Source of the DNA: Ferruginibacter lapsinanis
GTDB lineage: Bacteria; Bacteroidota; Bacteroidia; Chitinophagales; Chitinophagaceae
NCBI RefSeq assembly: GCF_020783315.1
Contig: NZ_CP086063.1
Span: 434,001-498,000, forward strand
Direction of reading: 5' to 3'
DNA: 64,000 nt
The stretch's first letter is position 1. Every line of letters begins with the position of its first letter. This document shows, piece by piece, positions 43,489 through 53,219 of this stretch. A program made the position numbers and the translations under genes. The notes below the pieces were generated by a model. That model saw only the letters and a program-made list of their open reading frames with translations. It did no database searches and had not been told where the DNA came from.

Positions 43489-44832
43489 TTAATTCACATG
43501 TTCATCTGCAATTGCAATTGCTTCAGAAATTATTGCTAACCCTTCATCAATTTGCTCTTTAGTAACGGTCAACGGTGGCGCACAAAATATGAAGCCCCAA
43601 CGTACAAACGTATACATGCCTAACTCTTTAATTTTTGCAGCTACTTTATTCATCACCGCCATCTCATCAGGCTTTGCATTGAATGGAGCCATTGGTTCTT
43701 TGGTTGTTCTGTTCTTCACTAATTCAATACAACCTAATAATCCTGTATTTCTAAAATCGCCTATTGAAGGATGTTTTGCTTTTAATTTTTCAACCTGCTG
43801 CTCCATGTATTTACCCATGTTTCTTGCATTTTCTATCAGGTTATCTTCTTCGTAAATTTTTAGAGTTTCTAATGCAGCAGCACAACAAACAGGGTGTGCA
43901 GAATACGTTAAACCTAATGCTAACATTTGATCATCATACTTAGCAGCAATTTTATCGCTTACCTGTAAACAACCGAATGGCAAATAACCGCAGGTCATTC
44001 CTTTCGCCATTGCGATCATATCCGGAACAATTCCGTGATTTTGGAAACCGAACCATTGCCCTGTTCTGCCAAAGCCACTCATCACTTCATCCATGATCAT
44101 TAAGATACCATTCTTTTGTGTGATTTCTCTTACCGCTTTTAAATATCCTTTGGGATACTGCAGACAACCTGATGTTCCTGATTCGCCTTCTAACACAACA
44201 GCAGCAATATTTCCTGGCCCTTCATAAGCAACCATGCGTTCAAATTGTGCAACAGCTTCTTTCAATAAATTTTCTTCACCATACTCCCAACGATATAAAT
44301 TAGGCAGATCAAAATGTACAAAATTTGGCGCTTGTTGAGAATCAACAGGTAATTTACGAGGATCGCCTCCTGCGGAAATAACACCCATTGTAGCTCCATG
44401 ATAAGATTGATAACGGGTTAATATTTTATGTTTGCCCGTGTATAGTCTTGCTAATTTAATTCCGTTTTCTATTGATGTCGCTCCACATAAAGTAAAGAAA
44501 GATTTATTCAGATCACCCGGACAGATCTCTGCTAATTTCTTTCCTAATTCTCCACGAACTTTTGTAACACACGATGGTGTAACATAAGAAACCTCTTGCA
44601 TTTGCCTTACAACGGCTTCGGTTATACGCTGATTACCATGACCAATATTCATGTTGATCAATCCGCTGGAAAAATCGATATACTTTTTTCCATCGTAATC
44701 ATATAAATAAACGCCTTCTGCCCTTTCAACTGCAATGGGGCTATGGCCTTTTTGTTTGCTCCAGCTAAACAATGTATAGTCCATACTGTTTTGAACTATT
44801 TCTGCTGCTTCTGATAATGTTTGAGTACTCAT
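43489..44832 (-). CDS. Class III aminotransferase (beta-alanine:pyruvate type)
   Basis: 447 aa from the ATG at 44832 (MSTQTLSEAAEIVQNSMDYTLFSWSKQ). The reading frame is open 34 codons further to a TTG, but that stretch translates a dispersed DNA repeat and is not protein. Motifs: YDYDGKKYIDFSSGLINMNIGHG, the PLP Asp in MIMDEVMSGFGRTGQWFG and the PLP Lys in MIAMAKGMTCGYLPFG. In this pathway it would convert beta-alanine to malonate semialdehyde (or 3-aminoisobutyrate to methylmalonate semialdehyde). Confidence 0.92.
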   Translation of the reverse strand: MSTQTLSEAAEIVQNSMDYTLFSWSKQKGHSPIAVERAEGVYLYDYDGKKYIDFSSGLINMNIGHGNQRITEAVVRQMQEVSYVTPSCVTKVRGELGKKLAEICPGDLNKSFFTLCGATSIENGIKLARLYTGKHKILTRYQSYHGATMGVISAGGDPRKLPVDSQQAPNFVHFDLPNLYRWEYGEENLLKEAVAQFERMVAYEGPGNIAAVVLEGESGTSGCLQYPKGYLKAVREITQKNGILMIMDEVMSGFGRTGQWFGFQNHGIVPDMIAMAKGMTCGYLPFGCLQVSDKIAAKYDDQMLALGLTYSAHPVCCAAALETLKIYEEDNLIENARNMGKYMEQQVEKLKAKHPSIGDFRNTGLLGCIELVKNRTTKEPMAPFNAKPDEMAVMNKVAAKIKELGMYTFVRWGFIFCAPPLTVTKEQIDEGLAIISEAIAIADEHVN

Positions 44833-44861
44833 GTTACTAGTTATTATGTTACAAGTTATTT

Positions 44862-44910
44862 GTTCAATATTGGTATGCGGTACAAGTGAGTGACACAACG
44901 ATGATGCCAT
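44862..44910. repeat. Dispersed intergenic repeat, copy 3 (short)
   Basis: A 42-bp stretch from GTTCAATATTGGTATGC to GACACAACGATG differs from 36137-36178 at one base. The remaining right half of the longer copies is missing here. It lies in the 5' leader of the aminotransferase gene. Confidence 0.88.
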
Positions 44911-45014
44911 GAAAAACAAATGCTCGTCACCCAAAAATCACACGCTTACAATTTTTATTCTAATTCGATTCTTGAATAAACTAAAGACCTATGTTCCCAT
45001 TTAGGGGACAGGGG

Positions 45015-46472
45015 TTAACTCATCCAGTTCACCCCAGCTTCAGCACTCCATTTCGTAGTTGATTTTTTCAACTTGGTCCAGAATTCGATAGAACTTTTAC
45101 CCGTGATATCACCTACGCCAAATTTACTTTCATTCCATCCACCAAAACTAAATGGCTCACGAGGAACAGGCACGCCCACGTTCACACCGATCATACCAGC
45201 ACTGGCGTTATCAATGATATATCTTGCAGCACCTCCATTTTGAGTGAACACACTTGCTGCATTTCCGTAAGGGTTTGCATTTTCAATGGCAAGGGCTTCA
45301 TCAATTGTATTGGTACGCATGATAGAAATTACCGGCCCGAAAATTTCTTCTTTAGCCACACTCATTTCCGGTGTTACATGATCGATTACTGTTGGACCAA
45401 CATACGTTCCTTTTTCTTTTCCTTCAACGACTACTTTTCTGCCATCTACTAAAATTTTTGCTCCTTGCTTTTCAGCATCAGCAATGTATTGTTCAATTCT
45501 GTCTTTCGATTCTTTATTGATAACCGCTCCTAAGTTTTTACCCGGAATAATTTTCAATGCTTCTTCACAAATTCTGCTTATCACCGCATCCACATTACCT
45601 ACTCCGATCATAGCACTTGCTGCCATACAACGTTGGCCAGCACAGCCACTCATACTTGCTACTACATTACTTGCAGTCATATCAACCTTTGCATCTGGTA
45701 AAACCATCAAGTGATTTTTTGCACCACCTAATGCTAAACAGCGTTTATAGTTAGACGTTGCTCTTTGATAAACAATTTTGGCAATTTTTGTACTGCCTAC
45801 AAATGATACTGCTTCAATATCGGGATGATCGCAGATTGCATTCACAATTTCAACATCACCATTTACAATATTGAAAACGCCATCAGGTAAGCCTGCTTCT
45901 TTCAATAACTCTGCTATTCTTACACAACTTAAAGGCACTTTTTCTGAAGGTTTCATGATCATACAATTACCTAATGCAATAGCGTTGGGTAATGTCCAGT
46001 TAGGAACCATACTAGGGAAGTTAAAAGGAACAATAGAAGCAACAACCCCTAAAGGCACATGTTCTGTCCTGCATTCCACGCCACGACTCACTTCCAAGAC
46101 TTCGCCAGTTACTAATTGAGGCAATGAAGTTGCAAATTCAGTCAATTCGATACATTTTTCTATCTCTGCGACAGACTCTCCATATGTTTTTCCATTTTCT
46201 TCACTGCATAATTCTGCCAGCTCTTTGAGGTTTTTTTCTAACAAAGTTTTGTACCTGAAAAACACTTGCACTCTTTCTTTGATCGGCGTTTTACTCCAGG
46301 CCGGAAATGCAGCCTTGGCGGCCATCACAGCATCATTTAAGTCTTTAGCTGAGCTCATCGGTACAGTAGATAACAACGTGCCATCAATAGGAGAAATCAC
46401 ATCTAATTTTTTATCTGTGCTTACTTTTGTTATCTTTCCGCCTATAAAATTTTGAATTGCCGGGTATTTCAT
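45015..46472 (-). CDS. mmsA: CoA-acylating (methyl)malonate-semialdehyde dehydrogenase MmsA
   Basis: Oxidises malonate or methylmalonate semialdehyde to acetyl- or propionyl-CoA. 485 aa, aldehyde dehydrogenase superfamily. MmsA features: IGGKITKVSTDKKLDVISPIDGTLLSTVP, FNFPSMVPNWTLPNAIALGNCMIMKPSEKVPLS, GGAKNHLMVLPDA and the catalytic Cys in SGCAGQRCMAAS. It is the first gene after the divergent Lrp-type regulator, completing the route from uracil to central metabolism. Confidence 0.94.
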   Translation of the reverse strand: MKYPAIQNFIGGKITKVSTDKKLDVISPIDGTLLSTVPMSSAKDLNDAVMAAKAAFPAWSKTPIKERVQVFFRYKTLLEKNLKELAELCSEENGKTYGESVAEIEKCIELTEFATSLPQLVTGEVLEVSRGVECRTEHVPLGVVASIVPFNFPSMVPNWTLPNAIALGNCMIMKPSEKVPLSCVRIAELLKEAGLPDGVFNIVNGDVEIVNAICDHPDIEAVSFVGSTKIAKIVYQRATSNYKRCLALGGAKNHLMVLPDAKVDMTASNVVASMSGCAGQRCMAASAMIGVGNVDAVISRICEEALKIIPGKNLGAVINKESKDRIEQYIADAEKQGAKILVDGRKVVVEGKEKGTYVGPTVIDHVTPEMSVAKEEIFGPVISIMRTNTIDEALAIENANPYGNAASVFTQNGGAARYIIDNASAGMIGVNVGVPVPREPFSFGGWNESKFGVGDITGKSSIEFWTKLKKSTTKWSAEAGVNWMS

Positions 46473-46598
46473 TTTTTAGTGTTTTTATAAAATATAAATA
46501 ATGTAGAATTTTTCTAACAAAATAAAAATAATACATTTTTTTTATAAATATTAGCAATTTTTTCATTTTTTAATAATTTTTTTTACCTTACACTTATT
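46473..46598. promoter_or_regulatory. Divergent promoter region mmsA/Lrp-type regulator
   Basis: A 126-bp, extremely AT-rich spacer between mmsA (minus) and the regulator gene (plus). By position it should hold both promoters and any Lrp-type operator. No clear palindrome is seen. Confidence 0.5.
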
Positions 46599-47072
46599 AT
46601 GGAAAAAAATGACACACTTAAATTAGACGATCTTGACTTTGCTATTCTGTCTTATTTACAGCAGGATGGGAGGATGTCTTTTACTGTAATTGCAGAAAAA
46701 TTAAAAGTTTCTATTGGTACTATACGTACCAGGTTTAACAAACTAATTGAAGATGGCACCATTAACATCGTTGGTAGAGTTAACCCCGAAAAGGTTGGTT
46801 TTCATGCATATGCACATATTGCCGTATTTGTAAGACCGGCCAGCTTAAATGAAAAAGTTGCCCAAAAAATATTAAAAATGCCTGAGGTTAGCTTTTTGGC
46901 AATGACATCTGGAGATTATGACTTAGAAGTGGATGTAATGTGCCGGGATAACGACCACCTGGTTCAATTTATTGATGAACTGGCTAAAATTGATGGTGTA
47001 CATCAAACAAAAACAACCATGTACTTTAAAGTATTCAAATATGCTCAGCCGGATTTGGATCTGTTAAAATAA
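46599..47072 (+). CDS. Lrp/AsnC family transcriptional regulator
   Basis: 157 aa. An N-terminal winged HTH (LDDLDFAILSYLQQDGRMSFTVIAEKLKVSIGTIRTRFNKLIEDGTI) is followed by a RAM/AsnC ligand domain (FLAMTSGDYDLEVDVMCRDNDHLVQFIDELAKIDGVHQTKTTMYFKVFKYA). Divergent from mmsA, so it most likely controls the pyrimidine degradation operon, perhaps responding to beta-alanine or a related amino acid. That ligand is inference. Confidence 0.92.
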   Translation: MEKNDTLKLDDLDFAILSYLQQDGRMSFTVIAEKLKVSIGTIRTRFNKLIEDGTINIVGRVNPEKVGFHAYAHIAVFVRPASLNEKVAQKILKMPEVSFLAMTSGDYDLEVDVMCRDNDHLVQFIDELAKIDGVHQTKTTMYFKVFKYAQPDLDLLK

Positions 47073-47095
47073 CTCCTGCCCAAATATTAAAATAT

Positions 47096-47133
47096 AAAAT
47101 ATGAAACCCTGCAATTGCAGGGTTTCATATTTT
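47096..47133 (+). terminator. Terminator after Lrp-type regulator
   Basis: A perfect 38-bp palindrome (19-bp arms, AAAATATGAAACCCTGCAA and its complement), 23 bp after the stop codon. Confidence 0.92.
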
Positions 47134-47369
47134 AACCATGTGTTTGTTATCCGAAATAGTTTATGATACCCTAATAGCAAAATGCTCTACATGTTACTAT
47201 CTATCAACATTTTATACAAAAAAATCTTACCACTATTTTTCAACCTGTGAAATTGAAAATAAATTTATTGATTGGCACACAATACTGACAGAAAGATTTC
47301 GTTCTAAATTGTTATATAGTACACAATAGTTGTATTAATATCCAATATCACGTACCAAAAAACAAAACT

Positions 47370-47537
47370 ATGGAAAACTTAAAACAAGAGGTTTTTACAA
47401 CCTTTAGAAAACACCCTGTCTTATCAGCAATCAGCCTGATAGGTTCAGTCTACATCTTTACTTTAATTGCCCTGGCAATAGTTGTAACGATATCTCCGGA
47501 AAGCCAGATAGGCGCTATGGTAGAAAATCTTTTTTAA
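47370..47537 (+). CDS. Small membrane protein, 55 aa
   Basis: An ATG at 47370 opens 55 codons: a charged N-terminus MENLKQEVFTTFRKHPVLSA, one strong membrane helix (ISLIGSVYIFTLIALAIVVTI) and a short tail ending TAA. It is bounded by a terminator on each side and preceded by ~230 bp without a convincing gene, so it seems to be an independent unit. No family recognised. Confidence 0.6.
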   Translation: MENLKQEVFTTFRKHPVLSAISLIGSVYIFTLIALAIVVTISPESQIGAMVENLF

Positions 47538-47551
47538 AAATAAAATACTGT

Positions 47552-47585
47552 ATAAAATAGCCCTGCAATAGCAGGGCTATTTTAT
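47552..47585. terminator. Bidirectional terminator
   Basis: A 15-bp stem (ATAAAATAGCCCTGC and complement) with an AATA loop. It lies between the small membrane protein gene (plus) and the end of the giant secreted protein gene (minus), with T-runs available to both. Confidence 0.9.
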
Positions 47586-47647
47586 TTTCTTCATTGCATT
47601 TCATAAAAGATTGCTCCTGTAAACAAGAACCATACAATTGCTCTAAA

Positions 47648-50600
47648 TTATTCTACAAGTAGTTTTATAACTTCTTTAGTTCCGTTAGGGGACCGCACTT
47701 CCAGATGGTACAATCCATTAACTAACGTAGCAGGCAAAGCGATAACTTCTGTACTGTTACCTCCATTATACACTATCTGCTTCTTTTGTATCAGTTGCCC
47801 ATTTGCATTGATCAGCTTTATTAAATAAGTGCCCCTATCCTTATCATTAAACTGCAGATCATATCTTCCGTTTTGCACAAGATTACACGCTATAGTTATG
47901 GAAGGCACATCCTTACCATTGATCACTTTAACTATAGAAGTGTATATTGACTCTCCTGAAATATTCAAACTTTTAATTCTGTAATAATTAACACCAGGTG
48001 AAGAAGATGCATCTAACCAAGTATAATTGATTGTTTCGTTGCTAATACCTTTTGCTGTTACGTTGCCTACTGATCTGAAGTTGATACCATCTGAAGATCT
48101 TTCAATATTATAACTACTAATACCATTTTCGGCTGTTACAGCCCACGCAATGTTCATACCTCTGCTTTGTTGTGAAACTTCCAGTTTTATGAAAGATACA
48201 GGGACTGTATTTGCTGCTTTGAATACTACTCTGAACCTGTCAGTAAATGTTGCCTTATTTGCAGCGTTCACTGAAAAAACTATTGAACTGGTGGTATTCA
48301 GATCTATAGGTTTAGTAGTAGACAAATAATTGTCTTCCAGAAACGCAAGCATTCCATTCGAATTCATTGTAATTGGCGTAAACTCCAGTTTATAGTTCAT
48401 TGTTTTCAAACCTGTTAATCTGAAGAAAATTGAATCTTTATCTGTAATCTCTTTTCTTCTTTCTATTGCCAATATTTTATTTTCTCTAACTAAACCAATA
48501 CCTTCTCCAAAATTTGTCACTTTTATAGCATCATTCCCATCTACACCATTCGAATAAATATTATTATATGCAACTGTATTCCCATCTGCCAGGTTTGCCA
48601 TCGTTCCATTGATCGCATAAAGATTTGTCTTAAAATAGGCAGTAGTTGATTGAGGACGGAAACCTAACGAAATAGAATTCCCCACACTATCTGACTTGCA
48701 TGCCTCTGTTAGTTGCAAACTTCCACTTCCGGTGGCGTGTACAATAAAAGCCATACCTGATTTGATCTTTGTATTTGGTGCATTTGTATAACTTCCTCCG
48801 GATGGATTAGGTAACCAGTCTGGTGCACTGAAGGTCACAAACGCTCCTAATCCATATGATCCGTAAATCAATGGATCCCATACATAGTATGTATTGTCTA
48901 TTCCACCGTTTTTGATTATACCAGTAAAATCAATTTCAGATGCATAGATATTGCCTACTAATGCTGAAGCCCCGGCTGCAAGATTTATTGCTGTTTGTGT
49001 TCCCTGATACAATGGTCCTTTAGTACGTAAAGTTGTTGCTTTTGATCCTGTAATAAATGCTGCAGTATCAACTGTTCTGTCTCCTCTTATATACAGCATC
49101 CATCCGGATGTTGTTGCCACAGGAGTTGTTGTGGTATTATTTGTTACACCCGGCCATGTTGGAGAACCTCCGGGATTATACCTTAGTAAGGAGTTTCCGT
49201 AAGTTTGAGCATCATACCCATCTGCAACAGCTGTAGTTGTATTGGCTGTGATCCTTGTACCGTAACCCGGAGCCGGATCTGCTTCATATGTTGCAGCATT
49301 CTCCTGCCAGGAAGCATGTATTGACTGAGCTCCCTGAGTTGGTATAGCAAGCATACGCCAACCCCTGTTTGAATTCTGAGGTATATATCTTTCTACTTCA
49401 ACCTTACCATCAATAATTCCAGGGGAAATTCCTACTCTTGCCGTTCCATTTGTATCCGATTTCAATGTAAGAAAATCATTGGTTGTAAAAGTAGCTCCAC
49501 TTCCAACAGTTATTGATCCGGGATCAGCTCCTGCTGTTATAGCTAATACATTCCCCAAACTTATATTCCGGTTTATTACCAGATCGTGTAAAACATGCCC
49601 TCCGGCACCTGTAAAATTCAATGTAAATGGCGTCCCGGAAGCTATGACTATATCTGATGCTGATGATCCAATGAATGTAGGTGTAGTTCCACTTACATTT
49701 CCGGTAATTGTAAGTTCAGTATTATTCAAATTTATTATCGACCCAGTTCCGAAACCAATATTATTCAATGATACATCATTGCTTAATGTCAATGTCTTTC
49801 CTGAATTAATTGATATATCCGCCCCGTTTGAAGGAACAATACCACAATTCCAGTTAACCACATTATTGAAATTGTTATCATTAGCAGCACCTGTCCAAAC
49901 ATATCCGCCACTGCAAGTAATAGTTAATGTTCCATCTGCAAAACTGAATTGATAATTGGATGCAGACAATGTCCCCAATGACGCAGTAATAGGGTATGTG
50001 CCTAATGGACTGAACGTTGTAGCTGTTGTGGTTAATTGTGGTGCACCGGTTATGCCACTCGTACCTAAATTCTCTCCATTCACAAAATTGTTGTAAGATG
50101 CAGTAAATGTGGGGTTGGCGGCTCCATAAGTTTTGCTCTTATCATCTGCAGTCACAATAACCGTTGCTTTACTAACTGTATAGACAAGTATCGCATTACC
50201 TGTTCCACTTGCATTTGTTGCAGATATCGTGATGTTATATACACCAGCTCCTGTAGTTGCATTTACAGTGATCAACCCCGAGGATATGTTTACTGACATT
50301 CCAGTTGGCAAACTTGTGGCATTATAACCTGTTGGGATATTCGTTGCCGTTATCTGGTAGGAAGATGCGGTACCGTAAGTATTCCCTGCAATGAGTGTGC
50401 TGTTGATAACGGGAGGAGGAGTGGGCACTACCTCTCCACTGACGATCACTGCTCCTGGGGCATAGCCTGAAAAATTGACCTTGTTCAATTGTGTTGATAG
50501 TAATCCTCCCGATCCAACAAAAACTCTACCTCCGGTACCGGAAGAGCCTCCAGTACCTATCCATCCGGTTATTGCCAGCGTTGTACCTGCCCATGTAACG

Positions 50601-52798
50601 GCACTACTGTTAGAGAAAGTAACAGAATGGACATTATTGCCTAAATCGATGGTTGAGGAAGCATCCAGTTTTAAAGTAGATGAACTAGTAAACGTTCTGC
50701 CTGAAGTAATATTTACCGTAGACAATTTCCCTCCGTTTAAGATTATCTGTGAAGCAAATGTTGCATTCGCAGAAGGATTCAATCTTATTTCACCAGCATT
50801 AATGGTTGTTGTACCTGTGTAGTTATTATTAGATGCCGAAAACATCATACTACTACCAGAACCAGATTTTATTATGCCCCCCAAACCACTGATAGGTCCA
50901 CTTATTATAAGATCATTTGTTGTACCTGCATTATCTGCAATTGTAAACGTTCTGTCTGATCCACCTAGTGCAAGAAAAGATGCGATACTTGCTCCTGTAG
51001 TTCCTGTAGCGATATCATTTATGGTCACGTTTCCCCCGAGAGTTAATGTTCCCGAACCTGTTATTGAAGCCCCTGATATAGCTCCACTTTCCATTACCAG
51101 ACTTGTTGGTGAACCAAGATTAAATGATGCCAATGCAAGTGTTGATCCAGCCCTGATCGTTAGGATGCCATTAACGGTTAGACTACTAGTAAGAGTGGCT
51201 CCATTTACATCATTTAGTTCAAGATTAGTAAAACTGCCTGCACCTGATAATGTGTGTGAAGCACTGCCTCCATTGAGATACATTTTTCCTGAACCGGTAT
51301 GTGCAACATTATTTGAAATAGCCCCTTTAACAGTAAGTGTAAATCCACCGTCGGCTAATCCGCCTCCACTGGTGGTAAGGTCTTTATTAACCGTGGTAAT
51401 GTTTCCAAGCGTCTTGGTTCCTGCCCCGGAAGTTGTAAGAAAAGCATAGTCAGTTCTGGCTGTTATTGCCTGAGGACTGGCCGAGGTATATTCTACAGTC
51501 GAATTGGTACCGAGTGTTATGCCTGGCGAATTGGTTGAACTGATTGCAGTACCTGCTGCACCTGAAAACCCCGCTGTATTTGCAGTTTTAAAGATGCCGT
51601 TAATAGTAATCGCCCCGCTTGCACCTCCCCAGACTATCGAGGTTGTTCCAGCATTCATTGTAGAACCGACCGATACAGTAATAGCATCAGAAGCTCCTCT
51701 TGCAATAGCCAGATTATTTGTTGTCAATAAACTTCCACTGTTTTCATCACCGACATAAATATCTCTGGTAACATTTGTTGCAGATACTGCCGCCCCTAAA
51801 GTCACACCTGTTGTGGCATTCGTATTATTTATCTTAAGGTCATTATAAATCACTGAACTAACCCCAATAGGAATAGTGATGGCTGATGATCCATCAAAAT
51901 TAACTATACTGGTAGTGCCTGGAGTTAAAGTCCCAATAGAAAGGCTTGGAAAAGTTATATTGCCACCAATTTTCATTGTGCCTGCACCCCCGCTCATATC
52001 TACTATTGCACTTGCCGCCGTTGTGCCTGCAACAGAAAGACTATACCGGAGGTCTCCGGTAATATCTAATAAACCCGTAGTGATCACAATTTTAGCAACA
52101 CGATTAGACTGATTCCCTGTTGAAGAAGATGCCAGCAAAACATTTCCTCCAATTGTTGCCGTGCCGCCGTTAATATTCCATACAATTGTTGCTCCCGCAG
52201 ATGGAGCTGTTAGAGTTACATCATTTGTAACATTTAACGCATTGGTTCCGCTAAGTGTAAGTGTATTCGCAGTATTATCCCTTACCCACATAACAGAATT
52301 TACTGTAGCACTAGAAACATTAAGGGTTACTGTAACCGCAGCCAATGCAGCATTACCAATTTGTACATCATCGGAAGCCGTTGGTACTGTCTCTACACCA
52401 TAAGCAAGAGTAGTTGCGGCAGTGATTGAATTAGCGACTAAAATTAAATGTGTATTATCTGTTATCGTAGCAACTGTTCCTAACAAACCCCCGGCATCAA
52501 GCGCTAAAACATCGCCAATTGTAACTTGTGTTGTAAATGATGTACCGGATCCCGTTATGTTCTTACTATTAGTTGCAGCAGTAACAGTTCCTGTGAGAGC
52601 TTTAACCCATGTAGCTGCCGTATTCCAGTTAGCTGCCCCCGTAACTCGTGTTTTTATTGTTTGCCCATGAAGAGTTGCAGTTGCACAAATCAGAAATAAT
52701 AATTTGAAGGCGACTTTATAAAATTTATGTAAAAAAATTTCTTGATAGCAGTTCGTTAGGCAAGTACTAGCTATTTCAATTAAGGCAAACTTCTTCAT
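47648..52798 (-). CDS. Giant secreted beta-rich protein with MBG domain and T9SS-type C-terminus, 1716 aa
   Basis: The signal peptide lies at ~29-46 (VAFKLLFLICATATLHGQ) after an unusual polar start. Order: a parallel-beta/filamentous N-terminal region to ~850 with autotransporter-like repeats (SGSGSSMMFSASNNNYTGTTTINAGEIRLN). Then a VYTVSKATVIVTADDKSKTYGAANP MBG-type domain (~945-1035), a middle region, and a fibronectin-like block near the C-terminus. Last comes a T9SS-type sorting domain (~1640-1716) ending NGLYHLEVRSPNGTKEVIKLLVE. It should be secreted through the PorV-dependent route and attached to the surface. Long antisense frames over this gene are GC-bias shadows. Ligand or function unknown. 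Confidence 0.9.
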   Translation of the reverse strand: MKKFALIEIASTCLTNCYQEIFLHKFYKVAFKLLFLICATATLHGQTIKTRVTGAANWNTAATWVKALTGTVTAATNSKNITGSGTSFTTQVTIGDVLALDAGGLLGTVATITDNTHLILVANSITAATTLAYGVETVPTASDDVQIGNAALAAVTVTLNVSSATVNSVMWVRDNTANTLTLSGTNALNVTNDVTLTAPSAGATIVWNINGGTATIGGNVLLASSSTGNQSNRVAKIVITTGLLDITGDLRYSLSVAGTTAASAIVDMSGGAGTMKIGGNITFPSLSIGTLTPGTTSIVNFDGSSAITIPIGVSSVIYNDLKINNTNATTGVTLGAAVSATNVTRDIYVGDENSGSLLTTNNLAIARGASDAITVSVGSTMNAGTTSIVWGGASGAITINGIFKTANTAGFSGAAGTAISSTNSPGITLGTNSTVEYTSASPQAITARTDYAFLTTSGAGTKTLGNITTVNKDLTTSGGGLADGGFTLTVKGAISNNVAHTGSGKMYLNGGSASHTLSGAGSFTNLELNDVNGATLTSSLTVNGILTIRAGSTLALASFNLGSPTSLVMESGAISGASITGSGTLTLGGNVTINDIATGTTGASIASFLALGGSDRTFTIADNAGTTNDLIISGPISGLGGIIKSGSGSSMMFSASNNNYTGTTTINAGEIRLNPSANATFASQIILNGGKLSTVNITSGRTFTSSSTLKLDASSTIDLGNNVHSVTFSNSSAVTWAGTTLAITGWIGTGGSSGTGGRVFVGSGGLLSTQLNKVNFSGYAPGAVIVSGEVVPTPPPVINSTLIAGNTYGTASSYQITATNIPTGYNATSLPTGMSVNISSGLITVNATTGAGVYNITISATNASGTGNAILVYTVSKATVIVTADDKSKTYGAANPTFTASYNNFVNGENLGTSGITGAPQLTTTATTFSPLGTYPITASLGTLSASNYQFSFADGTLTITCSGGYVWTGAANDNNFNNVVNWNCGIVPSNGADISINSGKTLTLSNDVSLNNIGFGTGSIINLNNTELTITGNVSGTTPTFIGSSASDIVIASGTPFTLNFTGAGGHVLHDLVINRNISLGNVLAITAGADPGSITVGSGATFTTNDFLTLKSDTNGTARVGISPGIIDGKVEVERYIPQNSNRGWRMLAIPTQGAQSIHASWQENAATYEADPAPGYGTRITANTTTAVADGYDAQTYGNSLLRYNPGGSPTWPGVTNNTTTTPVATTSGWMLYIRGDRTVDTAAFITGSKATTLRTKGPLYQGTQTAINLAAGASALVGNIYASEIDFTGIIKNGGIDNTYYVWDPLIYGSYGLGAFVTFSAPDWLPNPSGGSYTNAPNTKIKSGMAFIVHATGSGSLQLTEACKSDSVGNSISLGFRPQSTTAYFKTNLYAINGTMANLADGNTVAYNNIYSNGVDGNDAIKVTNFGEGIGLVRENKILAIERRKEITDKDSIFFRLTGLKTMNYKLEFTPITMNSNGMLAFLEDNYLSTTKPIDLNTTSSIVFSVNAANKATFTDRFRVVFKAANTVPVSFIKLEVSQQSRGMNIAWAVTAENGISSYNIERSSDGINFRSVGNVTAKGISNETINYTWLDASSSPGVNYYRIKSLNISGESIYTSIVKVINGKDVPSITIACNLVQNGRYDLQFNDKDRGTYLIKLINANGQLIQKKQIVYNGGNSTEVIALPATLVNGLYHLEVRSPNGTKEVIKLLVE

Positions 52799-53187
52799 AA
52801 TATTTTATTTTAAGATCATAAAATACTACAGGTCCTAAACTTGTAGATAAAGACTCAAAGAAGATAGAATCGTTAACAACAAATAAACTTAGTTCATAAG
52901 TTCATATACCAATAACTCTAGTAATAATGTGTTTTAGACGGAAGTGGAGTTAGATTGTCCACAGGAATTTCGGACAAATTTCAAGCAATAATAATATATG
53001 AATACAAGTATAGCATTCAGCACGGAATGTTTTCTTACATAAAGGAAATACAATTTTTATAAAAATGCAAGCATTTTTTAATTGTTTTATCAATGAACAG
53101 AAATGACTAATACTAAGCCGGGGTGATATACATAGCTGTATAATTAATGTTATTCGTATAGATTTTGACGTATAAAGACAATAAAAA
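52799..53187. other. Intergenic, no gene seen
   Basis: About 390 bp between the giant secreted protein gene and the tRNA pair. I see no coding capacity with a proper start, no repeat and no tRNA. It must include the promoter of the giant gene. Confidence 0.6.
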
Positions 53188-53215
53188 AGCCTCTCTGAAA
53201 TTAATCAAAGAGGCT
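53188..53215 (-). terminator. Terminator downstream of tRNA-Pro
   Basis: AGCCTCT and AGAGGCT pair around a 14-nt loop. On the minus strand the stem is followed by a T-run. It lies 5 bp beyond the 3' end of tRNA-Pro. Confidence 0.7.
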
Positions 53216-53219
53216 CTTG

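Noticed and set aside
47138..47329. A 63-residue plus-strand frame after the Lrp gene terminator
   Set aside because: Cys/Tyr-rich random-looking sequence, no recognisable start context. A real small gene starts later, at 47370.
49479..52670. Series of proline-rich antisense frames over the giant secreted protein
   Set aside because: Antisense shadows of Thr/Gly/Ala-rich coding sequence. The minus-strand gene has the signal peptide and sorting domain.
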